Positions 27,435 through 35,797 of a stretch of DNA of 64,000 nt are shown piece by piece. Position numbers and translations under genes: made by a program. The stretch comes from Flavivirga amylovorans (lineage in GTDB: Bacteria > Bacteroidota > Bacteroidia > Flavobacteriales > Flavobacteriaceae), in the NCBI RefSeq assembly GCF_030540875.1, contig NZ_JAUOEM010000003.1, forward strand, positions 310,001-374,000. The letters are read 5' to 3'. Each line of letters begins with the position of its first letter. The first letter of the stretch is position 1. The notes under the pieces are model-generated. The model saw only the letters and a list, made by a program, of their open reading frames with translations. It had not been told where the DNA came from and did no database searches.

Positions 27435-28440
27435 AATTTCCTAAAATCTTATCCATAACCCAACTCGTGTGAAGTCCAGAAGCTCCAGAGGAAGGGTGAA
27501 TATAATTTTTTTTGATAAGCATATCTCTCATGCCTTCTACATGATGAATTTGTATATGCTTAGGGTGACCAATCATCAATTCTTCATGTTTTGTATTACT
27601 GTTTAATATGATTGGATTATCATGGAAAACAGAAAATTGAATGGATCCTTTATTTCCAAAAATTTGGACTTTATCAATATGCTCATTGCAACCAAAATTC
27701 CAATTACCAGCTCCCGTAATACCATTTTCATGTATCCAACATGCTGTGACTGCATCTTTTGAAGTATAAAGATTTTGCTGATTAATGCTTAAACCATGAG
27801 CAGTTTTTATATTACCAAGTAGATAAGTAAACAAATCAATTCCATGACTAGCCAAATCATCAAAGTAGCCACCAGGAGCTATTTTAGAATCTGTTCTCCA
27901 ATTGTATGATTTTGATTTATCTAAATCGCTAGCAGGTTTACTCAAATGCCAATTTATATGCCTAACATCCCCTATATATTTATTTTCTAACCAGTTTTTA
28001 ATTTGATTGAAACGCGGTAATGATCTTCTGTAATACGCAATAAATAAAGGCAAACCTTTATCCTCGAATGCGTTATAGATTTCTAGGCTATCTTTATAAG
28101 AAGGAGACATCGGTTTTTCTATGCAGCAAACTTTTCCTGCGTTCGCAACTTTTAAAGCATAAAGTTTATGTGAGTCTGGAGGTGTAGCGATATATACAGC
28201 ATCGATTTCAACATCATTAATTAAATCATCTGCATTGTCGTAAACCTTTTCTATATTATGTCGTTGTGCATAGTCCTTAGCTTTAGCCAAATCACGTCTC
28301 ATAACAGCAGTTAGTTTAAAACCTTCTGTTGCGTTATAAGCAGGACCGCTTTTAACCTCTGTTACGTTTCCACAGCCTATAATTCCCCATCTAATTGTTT
28401 TATTGGATTCTTGGGAATGTGGTTTTTCGACTGCGCTCAA
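27433..28440 (-). CDS. Gfo/Idh/MocA-family oxidoreductase
   Basis: 335 residues. The Rossmann dinucleotide motif GIIGCGNVTEVKSGPA is followed by CIEKPMSPS, the conserved EKP lysine of the family, and YYRRSLPRFNQIKNWL; the HGIDLF histidine is also typical. Substrate unknown, probably a sugar or inositol. The only usable start is a TTG at 28440 that lies inside a REP-like sequence, so the first about 14 residues (SAVEKPHSQES) are repeat-encoded and conserved homology begins at TIRWGIIG. Its stop codon is also inside a palindromic repeat. Confidence 0.85.
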   Translation of the reverse strand: MSAVEKPHSQESNKTIRWGIIGCGNVTEVKSGPAYNATEGFKLTAVMRRDLAKAKDYAQRHNIEKVYDNADDLINDVEIDAVYIATPPDSHKLYALKVANAGKVCCIEKPMSPSYKDSLEIYNAFEDKGLPLFIAYYRRSLPRFNQIKNWLENKYIGDVRHINWHLSKPASDLDKSKSYNWRTDSKIAPGGYFDDLASHGIDLFTYLLGNIKTAHGLSINQQNLYTSKDAVTACWIHENGITGAGNWNFGCNEHIDKVQIFGNKGSIQFSVFHDNPIILNSNTKHEELMIGHPKHIQIHHVEGMRDMLIKKNYIHPSSGASGLHTSWVMDKILGN

Positions 28441-28446
28441 AATGAC
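28414..28446. repeat. REP-like sequence at oxidoreductase start
   Basis: The plus strand reads GGTTTTTCGACTGCGCTCAA followed by AATGACA (about 28420-28446). From general knowledge, TTTCGACTGCGCTC..AATGAC is a frequent dispersed intergenic repeat in Flavobacteriaceae. Here it reaches into the coding region of the oxidoreductase. Confidence 0.6.
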
Positions 28447-28470
28447 AATTTTTAGACGTTTAAAATTTCT

Positions 28471-29190
28471 TTACTCAGCACTTTCTTCCATGGTATGGTA
28501 CACGTTCTGTACATCATCGTCTTCTTCAAGTTTTTCTAAAAGCTTTTCAACATCAGCAACTTGTTCTGTAGTGAGCGGTTTTGTTACTTGAGGAATACGC
28601 TCAAAACCAGAAGATAAAATTTCAATGTCGCGTGTTTCTAATTCGGCTTGAATAGATCCAAAACTTTCAAAAGGCGCATATATTAATATACCATCGTCAT
28701 CTGCAAAAACTTCTTCAGCTCCAAAATCTATAAATTCCAGTTCAATTTCTTCGGGGTCTAAACCTTCTGCATTGATTCTAAAATTACAAGTATGATCAAA
28801 CATAAAAACAACAGATCCGGATGTGCCTAAGCTACCATCACATTTGTTAAAATAACTACGTACGTTAGCAACAGTACGGGTATTATTATCGGTTGCTGTT
28901 TCAACTAAAATGGCGATTCCATGAGGTGCATATCCTTCAAAAACGACTTCTTTATAATCCCCTTGACTTTTATCACTGGCTTTTTTAATAGCGCGTTCTA
29001 CATTGTCTTTTGGCATGTTAACGGCCTTAGCATTTTGTATAACGGCTCTTAAACGGGAATTACTAGCTGGGTCTGGACCTCCTTCTTTTACTGCCATAAC
29101 AATATCCTTACCTATACGTGTAAAGGCTTTGCTCATTGCAGACCAACGTTTCATTTTCCTTGCTTTTCTAAATTCAAAAGCTCTTCCCAT
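28471..29190 (-). CDS. YebC/TACO1 family protein
   Basis: 239 residues, with the family opening MGRAFEFRKARKMKRWSAMSKAFTRIGKDI, then NMPKDNVERAIKKAS and the acidic C-terminal DDDVQNVYHTM. Long annotated as DNA-binding regulators, YebC proteins have more recently been linked to resolving ribosome stalls at proline runs; which applies here cannot be told. It lies 31 bp upstream of the oxidoreductase on the same strand. Confidence 0.93.
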   Translation of the reverse strand: MGRAFEFRKARKMKRWSAMSKAFTRIGKDIVMAVKEGGPDPASNSRLRAVIQNAKAVNMPKDNVERAIKKASDKSQGDYKEVVFEGYAPHGIAILVETATDNNTRTVANVRSYFNKCDGSLGTSGSVVFMFDHTCNFRINAEGLDPEEIELEFIDFGAEEVFADDDGILIYAPFESFGSIQAELETRDIEILSSGFERIPQVTKPLTTEQVADVEKLLEKLEEDDDVQNVYHTMEESAE

Positions 29191-29335
29191 AATACTGATA
29201 TTTTATTTTTAGTGTCCTCGAAAGAGGAAATCTCATTAATTTTAACAGACTGTTATTTATATTGACAAATTTAAAAAAATCTACTAACCAAAATAATAGT
29301 TGCCTGTTTAAATTTTTAGAATATATTGATAACCT

Positions 29336-29356
29336 ACTGAACACTGAACACTGAAC
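29336..29356. repeat. Short tandem repeat, 3 x 7 bp
   Basis: Three exact copies of ACTGAAC in the intergenic region between yebC and the pterin dehydratase gene. A related TTCAGTATTCAGT sequence lies at 49897-49909. Copy number may vary between strains. Confidence 0.8.
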
Positions 29357-29364
29357 ACTATACT

Positions 29365-29658
29365 TTACTCCTCGTCTGGTTCTACTATTGTTTCTATAGC
29401 TTCGGCTAATTTAAAATCTTTGTTGGTGACGCCATTGGCATCATGGGTAGATAGCGAAATGGTGAGAACATTGTATACATTAGACCAATCTGGATGATGG
29501 TTTAATGCTTCGCATTCAAAAGCAATTCGACTCATCGCGCTAAAGCAATCTTTAAAGTTTTCGAATTCAAATTCAGCGTGAATGGCGTTATCGTAATAAT
29601 CCCAATCAGGAAAGTGTAATAATCGTTTTTCTATATCTTGTTCTGAAAGTTTACTCAT
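29365..29658 (-). CDS. 4a-hydroxytetrahydrobiopterin dehydratase
   Basis: 97 residues from the ATG at 29658, chosen over an upstream in-frame Met (29718) because homology starts at SKLSEQDIEKRL. The pterin carbinolamine dehydratase core is seen: ALNHHPDWSNVYNVLTISL, with the paired histidines that dehydrate 4a-hydroxytetrahydropterin, and THDANGVTNKDFKLAEAIE. It recycles the pterin cofactor of aromatic amino acid hydroxylases, although no such hydroxylase lies nearby. Confidence 0.92.
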   Translation of the reverse strand: MSKLSEQDIEKRLLHFPDWDYYDNAIHAEFEFENFKDCFSAMSRIAFECEALNHHPDWSNVYNVLTISLSTHDANGVTNKDFKLAEAIETIVEPDEE

Positions 29659-29718
29659 AAAATATGTGTTTATGTGAATGTATTTTACTAATTTAAAGAT
29701 TTCAGAGGTGATAATCAA

Positions 29719-30561
29719 TTATAATTTTAGTTCTGATAAAATTTGTTGACTTGTAAGTTGAAGATGTTTGGGTAATAGGTTATACTTTGGTAATACGGCT
29801 AAATACCTGTCGTCATTAGTTGTGTAAACATTTTTATAAGTGACCGTTTTATTATTCAATTCGAAGGAAGCAATAATTTCTTTTATAAAATCGTCATGGT
29901 GCACCAAATCACTACTTCCTAAATGAAATACACCCGATTTATTTCTATTTATTATATAATGAACTTGTTGTGTTAGTTTGAAATCGTTCGTCACATTCAT
30001 AATCAGGTTTGGAAATACTTCTATGGGCTCTTTTTCTTTTATATGTCCCTGTATTTCCAATATTCTTGGGGATTGTGCTCCAAAAACCATTGGCAATCTT
30101 AAAATGACGATTTGCTTTTTAGGCATGCGTAATAGCATGTTTTCAATTTTAATTTTGAAATGCCCGTAAATGCTATTGCTTAAGGTTTTATCTGTTTCGT
30201 AACTAGGATATTTACTATAGGCATCAAAAACATTCGCAGAGGATATAAAAATGAGTTTTATTTTATTTGTAAACACATATTCTGCCAAGTGCTGATGTGC
30301 TATTACTTGTGCTGAGAAATCACCGCGTACTGCTGAAATAATAATGGTGGGTTTTACTATTTCTAATATTTCGTAAACATCATCTTCCTCAATATTATAT
30401 TGAAAAAAATGTTTATTCTTTTCATGCAGTTTATTTGAAGTATTGTATGTCCCAAATGTTTTAAAGTAGGAGCAGAGCTCTCTATAAATAGCACCACCTA
30501 AAAAACCACTAGCTCCTAATATTAAGATTCTATGTTTACTTTCTTTCGCCAGCCCTTTCAT
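29719..30561 (-). CDS. SDR-type NAD(P)-dependent sugar-nucleotide reductase-like protein
   Basis: 280 residues. N-terminal ILILGASGFLGGAIYREL is an extended-SDR glycine motif; IFISSANVFDAY and SIYGHFKIKIE (YxxxK) supply the catalytic Ser/Tyr/Lys region, and the layout resembles RmlD (dTDP-4-dehydrorhamnose reductase). The other rml genes are absent, so the substrate is unassigned. It sits 17 bp downstream of gcvT in the same direction. Confidence 0.75.
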   Translation of the reverse strand: MKGLAKESKHRILILGASGFLGGAIYRELCSYFKTFGTYNTSNKLHEKNKHFFQYNIEEDDVYEILEIVKPTIIISAVRGDFSAQVIAHQHLAEYVFTNKIKLIFISSANVFDAYSKYPSYETDKTLSNSIYGHFKIKIENMLLRMPKKQIVILRLPMVFGAQSPRILEIQGHIKEKEPIEVFPNLIMNVTNDFKLTQQVHYIINRNKSGVFHLGSSDLVHHDDFIKEIIASFELNNKTVTYKNVYTTNDDRYLAVLPKYNLLPKHLQLTSQQILSELKL

Positions 30562-30578
30562 TTAATAAAAACTACTTT

Positions 30579-31661
30579 TTAACCTTTATAAAAAGGCAAT
30601 TTCACTACGGTTGCAGGAACAGCATTTTTACGTATTTGAATATTAATTTTGCTATTAATGTCTGTAAAAACAGTAGGAACATAGCCTAAGCCAATACCTT
30701 TCCCTAATGATGGTGACATGGTGCCCGAAGTAACAACACCTATTTTATTGCCATTACCATCAACAATATCGTAGCCTTGTCTAGGAATACCTCTTTCATC
30801 TAATTCAAAAGCGATTAGCTTTCGTTCTACCCCCCGTTCTTTTTCTGCTTTTAAAGCTTCAGAATTTGTAAAGTCTTTTGTGAATTTTGTTATCCATCCT
30901 AAACCAGCTTCAATAGGAGAGGTGGTGTCGTCAATATCATTTCCATAAAGACAATATCCCATTTCTAAGCGTAAGGTATCACGAGCAGCTAACCCAATAG
31001 GTTTGATACCATAATCTGCACCAGCTTTAAATACGTTATCCCAAATTTGCTTTACTTCACTGTTCTTACAGTAAATTTCAAAACCACCACTTCCTGTATA
31101 GCCTGTGGCCGATATAATAACATGGTCTATACCAGCAAAGTCACCGACTACAAAATTGTAGAATTTTATAGCGGATAAATCATGACTGGTAATAGCTTGC
31201 ATAGCTTCGATGGCTTTTGGACCTTGAATAGCTAATAACGAGTAGTCTTCACTTAAATTGCGCATGGTAGCACCAGCATCATTTTTTGACTGTATCCAGT
31301 TCCAATCTTTTTCAATATTACTAGCATTGACAACTAATAAGTAAGTCTCTTCTTTTACTTTATATATGATTAAATCGTCTACAATTCCGCCATCATCATT
31401 TGGTAAACAACTGTATTGTGCTTTACCAATTGTTAATTTTGAGGCATCGTTACTAGATACTTTTTGTATTAAATCTAATGCATGTTCACCTTCAATTAAA
31501 AACTCACCCATGTGCGATACATCAAACACACCAACAGCTTTTCTAACAGTTTCGTGTTCTATATTTACACCTTCGTATTGTACAGGCATATTATAGCCCG
31601 CAAAAGGAACTATTTTTGCTCCAAGAGCTTCATGTGTTGATGTTAATGCAGTGTTCTTCAT
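30579..31661 (-). CDS. gcvT: Aminomethyltransferase (glycine cleavage T protein)
   Basis: 360 residues, full length. It transfers the methylene group from the aminomethyl-lipoyl H protein to tetrahydrofolate, releasing ammonia. Visible motifs: [34 protein letters not shown] and [16 protein letters not shown], all diagnostic of GcvT. gcvH and gcvP are not in the window. A good promoter lies upstream (31693-31722). Confidence 0.97.
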   Translation of the reverse strand: MKNTALTSTHEALGAKIVPFAGYNMPVQYEGVNIEHETVRKAVGVFDVSHMGEFLIEGEHALDLIQKVSSNDASKLTIGKAQYSCLPNDDGGIVDDLIIYKVKEETYLLVVNASNIEKDWNWIQSKNDAGATMRNLSEDYSLLAIQGPKAIEAMQAITSHDLSAIKFYNFVVGDFAGIDHVIISATGYTGSGGFEIYCKNSEVKQIWDNVFKAGADYGIKPIGLAARDTLRLEMGYCLYGNDIDDTTSPIEAGLGWITKFTKDFTNSEALKAEKERGVERKLIAFELDERGIPRQGYDIVDGNGNKIGVVTSGTMSPSLGKGIGLGYVPTVFTDINSKINIQIRKNAVPATVVKLPFYKG

Positions 31662-31692
31662 GGTTGTTTATTAATAATTAAATTTTGTAGCG

Positions 31693-31722
31693 CAAAACTA
31701 CACAAATTCGCAATATTCCCAA
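31693..31722 (-). promoter_or_regulatory. gcvT promoter
   Basis: Read on the minus strand: TTG (31722-31720), a 19-bp spacer, then TAGTTTTG (31700-31693), matching the Bacteroidetes -33/-7 consensus, 31 bp before the ATG. Confidence 0.7.
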
Positions 31723-31934
31723 CTAAAAAAGGTTTGTTAAATGGTGAAGATTTTCAGTTTGGTTTAATAGTCTTATGTTTTTAATCATTAATGGCTTTTA
31801 CTTCTTTCATTTTCTCTTTAAAAAAGGTTAATTGGTCATATAACTTATTAAATTAAAAAGCCATAATGATTTGAAGTGATCCCCAAATTAAATTGCTATT
31901 GCTTTTATATTTATTTTATTTGTTTTGCTAAAGA

Positions 31935-32810
31935 TTATTGATAGCTTTTTTTAAACTCTAAAGGCGTAACATGCGTTTTTAACTTAAATACTTTAGAGAA
32001 ATAAGCATAATCTTGGTATCCCAGTATTTGTGCAATAGAAGATAAAGAATTTTTGGAATGAACAATTAATCGTTTAGACTCGAGTATCACACGTTCGGTA
32101 ATTAAATCGGTAGTTGTTTTTCCTAAAGTTGCTTTTACTATTCTATTTAGATGTTTGGATGTGATATTTAAAGCATTAGCATAAAATTTTGCCGATTTTT
32201 CTGTTCGATAATGGATGTCGATTATTTTTTCTAGCGATCTCAAGGCTTCTATATAGGTAACAGATGTTATGTCTTTTAAGGGTTCGGAGATATTATAGTG
32301 TCTTGCTAAATCTATGTAAGCTGCGTTTATTAAACTGGCTATTTTTTGTTTTTTATAGACGAAGTTATTATGGTATTCTTTATTGATGGTTTTAAATATG
32401 GGCTCTAAAGAAGTTGTTTCATTTGAATTTAAATAAAGTGCTGGTGTATTTTTATATGAGTAGTAATACGGAAATTGTTCAAGTTTGCTTTTTGAAAAAT
32501 GGAGTTCATAAAAGTTTTGAGTATGAAAAAAAATGTATCCTTCCGGGGTTGTATCGAATGTCCAATAATGTGTTTGACCTGGCTTTAAAAAATAGACACT
32601 TCCAGGTTTTATTTTATAGGTGTTAAAATCTATTTCATGTACACCAGAGCCTTTAGTAAACAATACACATAGAAAAAAATCATGCCTATGAGGTTTGTGG
32701 AAAAAGTCTTTATTCCTATCTAAATGACTGGTTAAGTCATTACTATAAAAATCGGACATTGGAACATCTTGCTCAAATTGTTGAATGTTTAAAATAGGAA
32801 TCGTATTCAT
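31935..32810 (-). CDS. AraC-family transcriptional regulator
   Basis: 291 residues. An N-terminal cupin-like sensing domain (HKPHRHDFFLCVLFTKGSGVHEIDF, KPGSVYFLKPGQTHYWTF) and a C-terminal pair of helix-turn-helix motifs (SAKFYANALNITSKHLNRIVKATLGKTTTDLI; SLSSIAQILGYQDYAYFSKVFK) typical of AraC/XylS. Ligand and targets are unknown; it is divergent from the DUF983 gene and 273 bp from gcvT. Confidence 0.92.
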   Translation of the reverse strand: MNTIPILNIQQFEQDVPMSDFYSNDLTSHLDRNKDFFHKPHRHDFFLCVLFTKGSGVHEIDFNTYKIKPGSVYFLKPGQTHYWTFDTTPEGYIFFHTQNFYELHFSKSKLEQFPYYYSYKNTPALYLNSNETTSLEPIFKTINKEYHNNFVYKKQKIASLINAAYIDLARHYNISEPLKDITSVTYIEALRSLEKIIDIHYRTEKSAKFYANALNITSKHLNRIVKATLGKTTTDLITERVILESKRLIVHSKNSLSSIAQILGYQDYAYFSKVFKLKTHVTPLEFKKSYQ

Positions 32811-32881
32811 AAAGCGTAATTATGTCCTAAAAGTACAAAAAATGGCGTGTTATTTATGAACGATGTTTTTATATGTGATAG

Positions 32882-32889
32882 TAACTTTG
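32882..32889 (+). promoter_or_regulatory. Putative -7 element for DUF983 gene
   Basis: TAACTTTG, 24 bp before the ATG at 32914, fits TAnnTTTG. Confidence 0.5.
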
Positions 32890-32913
32890 CAAAATGATTC
32901 TCAATTATAAAAG

Positions 32914-33270
32914 ATGACACTAATTTCAATTTTTAAAGGTAAGTGCCCCCAATGCAAAAAAAACAACATTTTTAGTTCAAATGGTAATTTACTATTGTTT
33001 AAAATTCCAAAAATGAATGATAGTTGTGAAACTTGCAATTTCAAGTTTGAAAAAGAACCCGGTTTTTTCTTTGGAGCTATGTTTGTGAGTTACGCTGTTG
33101 CTGTAGCAGAATTTGTAGGTGTTTTTATAATTTCTTATTTCTTTCTTGGCTTATCACTTTTAGCGTCCTTTTTTGGAATCATAATATCTGCCATTTTGTT
33201 TAGCACGATAAACTTTAGATTATCAAGAACCATTTGGATTTATCTGTTTTATAAAAAGTTAGAAGCTTAA
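32914..33270 (+). CDS. DUF983 membrane protein
   Basis: 118 residues. Two zinc-ribbon-like cysteine pairs (CPQCKKNN, CETCNF) precede two transmembrane helices (GAMFVSYAVAVAEFVGVFIISYFFL and LLASFFGIIISAILF). This is the DUF983 layout. Function unknown. Confidence 0.88.
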   Translation: MTLISIFKGKCPQCKKNNIFSSNGNLLLFKIPKMNDSCETCNFKFEKEPGFFFGAMFVSYAVAVAEFVGVFIISYFFLGLSLLASFFGIIISAILFSTINFRLSRTIWIYLFYKKLEA

Positions 33271-33343
33271 TGTAATCCCTATATTCTTTTTGTTCGTATT
33301 GAACATACTTTAAAACATTTTGCAAAAATAGAATAAGGTTGTT

Positions 33344-34636
33344 TTATTTTAATAAAAAAGCTTTTAAATCGTCGTAAGTAGAAATTGCTATAGCAACTTT
33401 CTCTTTGCCCATTACGGATTGAATTTGTTCTGGTAATGGTTGTTCTTCTTTTATAACGTCTTCCACAACATCTAAAAATTTGGTAGGATGTGCTGTTTCT
33501 AAAAAAACACAATGCGCATTCGGATTTTCTTTTAGATATGCTTTAGAGCCTAAATAACCCACGGCACCATGAGGATCTGCCACATAATTATATTGTGTGT
33601 AGATTTCTTTCATAGCTTCTCTGGTTTCATCATCAGAAAAACTAAAAGAAGATACATTATCCTTTAATGTCTCAAATTTGTTTTTATAGATTTCCTGAAT
33701 ACGAATAAAGTTACTAGGATCCCCAACATCCATAGCATTACTGATGGTTTGTACTGACGGCTTTGGAGTGTATAACTGTGTTTTTAAATACTCCGTAACC
33801 ACATTGTTTTTATTGTTTGATGCAATAAAGTGATTAATTGGTAGGCCTAATTGCTGTGCCATCATGCCTGCACAAACATTTCCGAAATTCCCACTTGGTA
33901 CAGAGAACACAATATCATCATACTTTTTATGAAGTTGCTTGTATGCAAACATAAAGTAGAATAATTGTGGTAACCAACGGGCTACATTTATAGAGTTAGC
34001 AGAGGTTAACTGCATGTTGTTTGTTAATGTATGATCTAGAAAAGCTGTTTTAACCATAGCTTGGCAATCATCAAATGTGCCATTAACTTCTAAGGCAGTA
34101 ATGTTTTGTCCAAGTGTGGTTAATTGTTTTTCCTGTATATCACTCACTTTTCCGCTAGGGTAGAGGATCACTACATTTACACCCTTAACGCCTAAAAAAC
34201 CATTAGCTACAGCACCACCGGTATCACCAGAAGTAGCGACTAAAACAGTCACTTTATTGATGTTATTTTTATTAAAATAGCCTAGACAACGTGCCATAAA
34301 ACGTGCACCTACATCTTTAAATGCCATGGTTGGACCATGGAATAGCTCTAAAGTTGAGATATTATCATTCAATTGAACCACAGGAAATTCAAAAGACAAG
34401 GTTTCCTCAACAATAGTTTTTAAAACATCTTCTGGAATTTCTGGAGATACAAATTGTTTAATGGCCTGAAACGCAATCTCTGTATGTGATAATTGATCTA
34501 TATTTTTAAAGAAATCATCACTTAAAGGGGTAATGCTTTCTGGAAAATAGAGTCCTTTATCTGGCGCCAACCCTTTTATAACCGCATCTTTAAAAGATGT
34601 ATTTGGTGCTTGTTTGTTTAGTGAGTAATAATTCAT
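33344..34636 (-). CDS. thrC: Threonine synthase
   Basis: 430 residues. PLP-dependent conversion of O-phosphohomoserine to threonine. The PLP lysine is in GPTMAFKDVGARFM, with ATSGDTGGAVANGFLG (phosphate binding) and SANSINVARWLPQ downstream; the N-terminal YYSLNKQAPNTSFKDAVIKGLAPDKGLYFPE is typical of the long bacterial/yeast class. Last gene of thrABC; 143 bp separate it from thrB, containing dispersed repeats. Confidence 0.97.
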   Translation of the reverse strand: MNYYSLNKQAPNTSFKDAVIKGLAPDKGLYFPESITPLSDDFFKNIDQLSHTEIAFQAIKQFVSPEIPEDVLKTIVEETLSFEFPVVQLNDNISTLELFHGPTMAFKDVGARFMARCLGYFNKNNINKVTVLVATSGDTGGAVANGFLGVKGVNVVILYPSGKVSDIQEKQLTTLGQNITALEVNGTFDDCQAMVKTAFLDHTLTNNMQLTSANSINVARWLPQLFYFMFAYKQLHKKYDDIVFSVPSGNFGNVCAGMMAQQLGLPINHFIASNNKNNVVTEYLKTQLYTPKPSVQTISNAMDVGDPSNFIRIQEIYKNKFETLKDNVSSFSFSDDETREAMKEIYTQYNYVADPHGAVGYLGSKAYLKENPNAHCVFLETAHPTKFLDVVEDVIKEEQPLPEQIQSVMGKEKVAIAISTYDDLKAFLLK

Positions 34637-34642
34637 TTTTCT

Positions 34643-34730
34643 ATCATTCCTACGAATGCAGGAATCTGTTTATTAGTAATTTGTAGTTTTATTTTTATAA
34701 TGTGATTTCTCACATGAGTTCGAAATAACA
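34643..34730. repeat. REP-like repeats between thrC and thrB
   Basis: ATCATTCCTACGAATGCAGG starting at 34643 is a degenerate copy of the palindrome at 27335. TGATTTCTCACATGAGTTCG (34703-34722) recurs in similar form between thrB and thrA (35727-35746). Confidence 0.65.
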
Positions 34731-34779
34731 GACTTTTCAAATTTAAAATTAGTCATAATGATTAAATGTATATCATTTA

Positions 34780-35703
34780 TCATAAAACCTTAATGCCTTC
34801 CGTATTAATTTTCGTTATATGAATTTCGAATGCAATCTTTGTTTTAGAATACACGTTATTCATGGCTTCTTTTACATTTTTAGCGTTTTCTAATCCTTTG
34901 CTTAACGCAAAAATGGATGGGCCAGAACCAGATATTCCAGCTCCTAGAGCGCCTTGTTCTAGTACAGCTTCTTTTACTTCTTTGTAATGAGGAATTAATT
35001 GACTTCTATAAGGTTCTACAATAACATCATGCAACGATTTTTGTATTACATTATAATCACTTGTGTGCAGTCCATGGATTAAACTTCCAAAATTTGCCCA
35101 TTGCGTAATAGCATCTTGCAATGGTACTTCTTTTGGAAGAATGCCTCTAGCTTCAGATGTTTTTACTTCTATTTGTGGATGAATAATGGTCGCATATAAA
35201 TCCTTAGGAGAAGGAATTTCTAAAATATCTATAGGCGAAACACTTTTAACCAATGTAAAACCTCCAAAAATAGCAGGAGCTAGGTTATCTGCATGGTCAC
35301 ATTTACTTGCTAATGCTTCTCCTTTAATAGCAAATTGTGTTAATTCCGTTTTGCTATAAGGTCTCCCTAAAAGTTCGTTCATTCCAAAAACACTACCAAC
35401 AGCACTGGCAGCACTACTACCTATACCACTACCAGGTTTTATATTTTTGTAAATTTCAATTTCAAAGCCACAATCTGGTTTAGCAGCTTCATACATGGCC
35501 AAAGCTGAAACACCAGCCACATTCAATGCTGCCTCAAACGGTAAATCAAAGCCTTCAATTTTGGTGATGTGAATCCCTTTTTTATCGGTTTTTCTTATCA
35601 CCATTTCATCGCCAATACTGTCTAAACAGAATCCTAATACATCAAATCCACAGGCTACATTAGCAACCGTTGCAGGCGAAAATATTTTTATTTCGTTTTT
35701 CAT
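34780..35703 (-). CDS. thrB: Homoserine kinase
   Basis: 307 residues of the GHMP kinase family. The phosphate-binding loop is PGSGIGSSAASAVG, the opening SPATVANVACGFDVLGF is specific for homoserine kinases, and the C-terminal GAGISGSGPSIFAL is the third GHMP motif. It makes O-phosphohomoserine for ThrC. Middle gene of the operon. Confidence 0.97.
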   Translation of the reverse strand: MKNEIKIFSPATVANVACGFDVLGFCLDSIGDEMVIRKTDKKGIHITKIEGFDLPFEAALNVAGVSALAMYEAAKPDCGFEIEIYKNIKPGSGIGSSAASAVGSVFGMNELLGRPYSKTELTQFAIKGEALASKCDHADNLAPAIFGGFTLVKSVSPIDILEIPSPKDLYATIIHPQIEVKTSEARGILPKEVPLQDAITQWANFGSLIHGLHTSDYNVIQKSLHDVIVEPYRSQLIPHYKEVKEAVLEQGALGAGISGSGPSIFALSKGLENAKNVKEAMNNVYSKTKIAFEIHITKINTEGIKVL

Positions 35704-35725
35704 TCTAAATTTAACTCTAAATTAT

Positions 35726-35754
35726 GCGATTTCTCACATAGGTTCGAAATGACT
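35726..35754. repeat. Dispersed repeat between thrB and thrA
   Basis: GCGATTTCTCACATAGGTTC starting at 35726, then GAAATGACT. It is near-identical over 29 bp to the sequence at 34702-34730, so both junctions of the thr operon hold the same element. Confidence 0.7.
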
Positions 35755-35797
35755 AATCTTTATTACTGTAAACTACGACTGAATACTGTTTATTAAA

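Noticed and set aside
33279-33512. 77-residue minus-strand ORF overlapping the thrC 3' end
   Set aside because: Another frame of thrC with a Lys/Arg/Cys-rich sequence lacking homology; no separate start signal.
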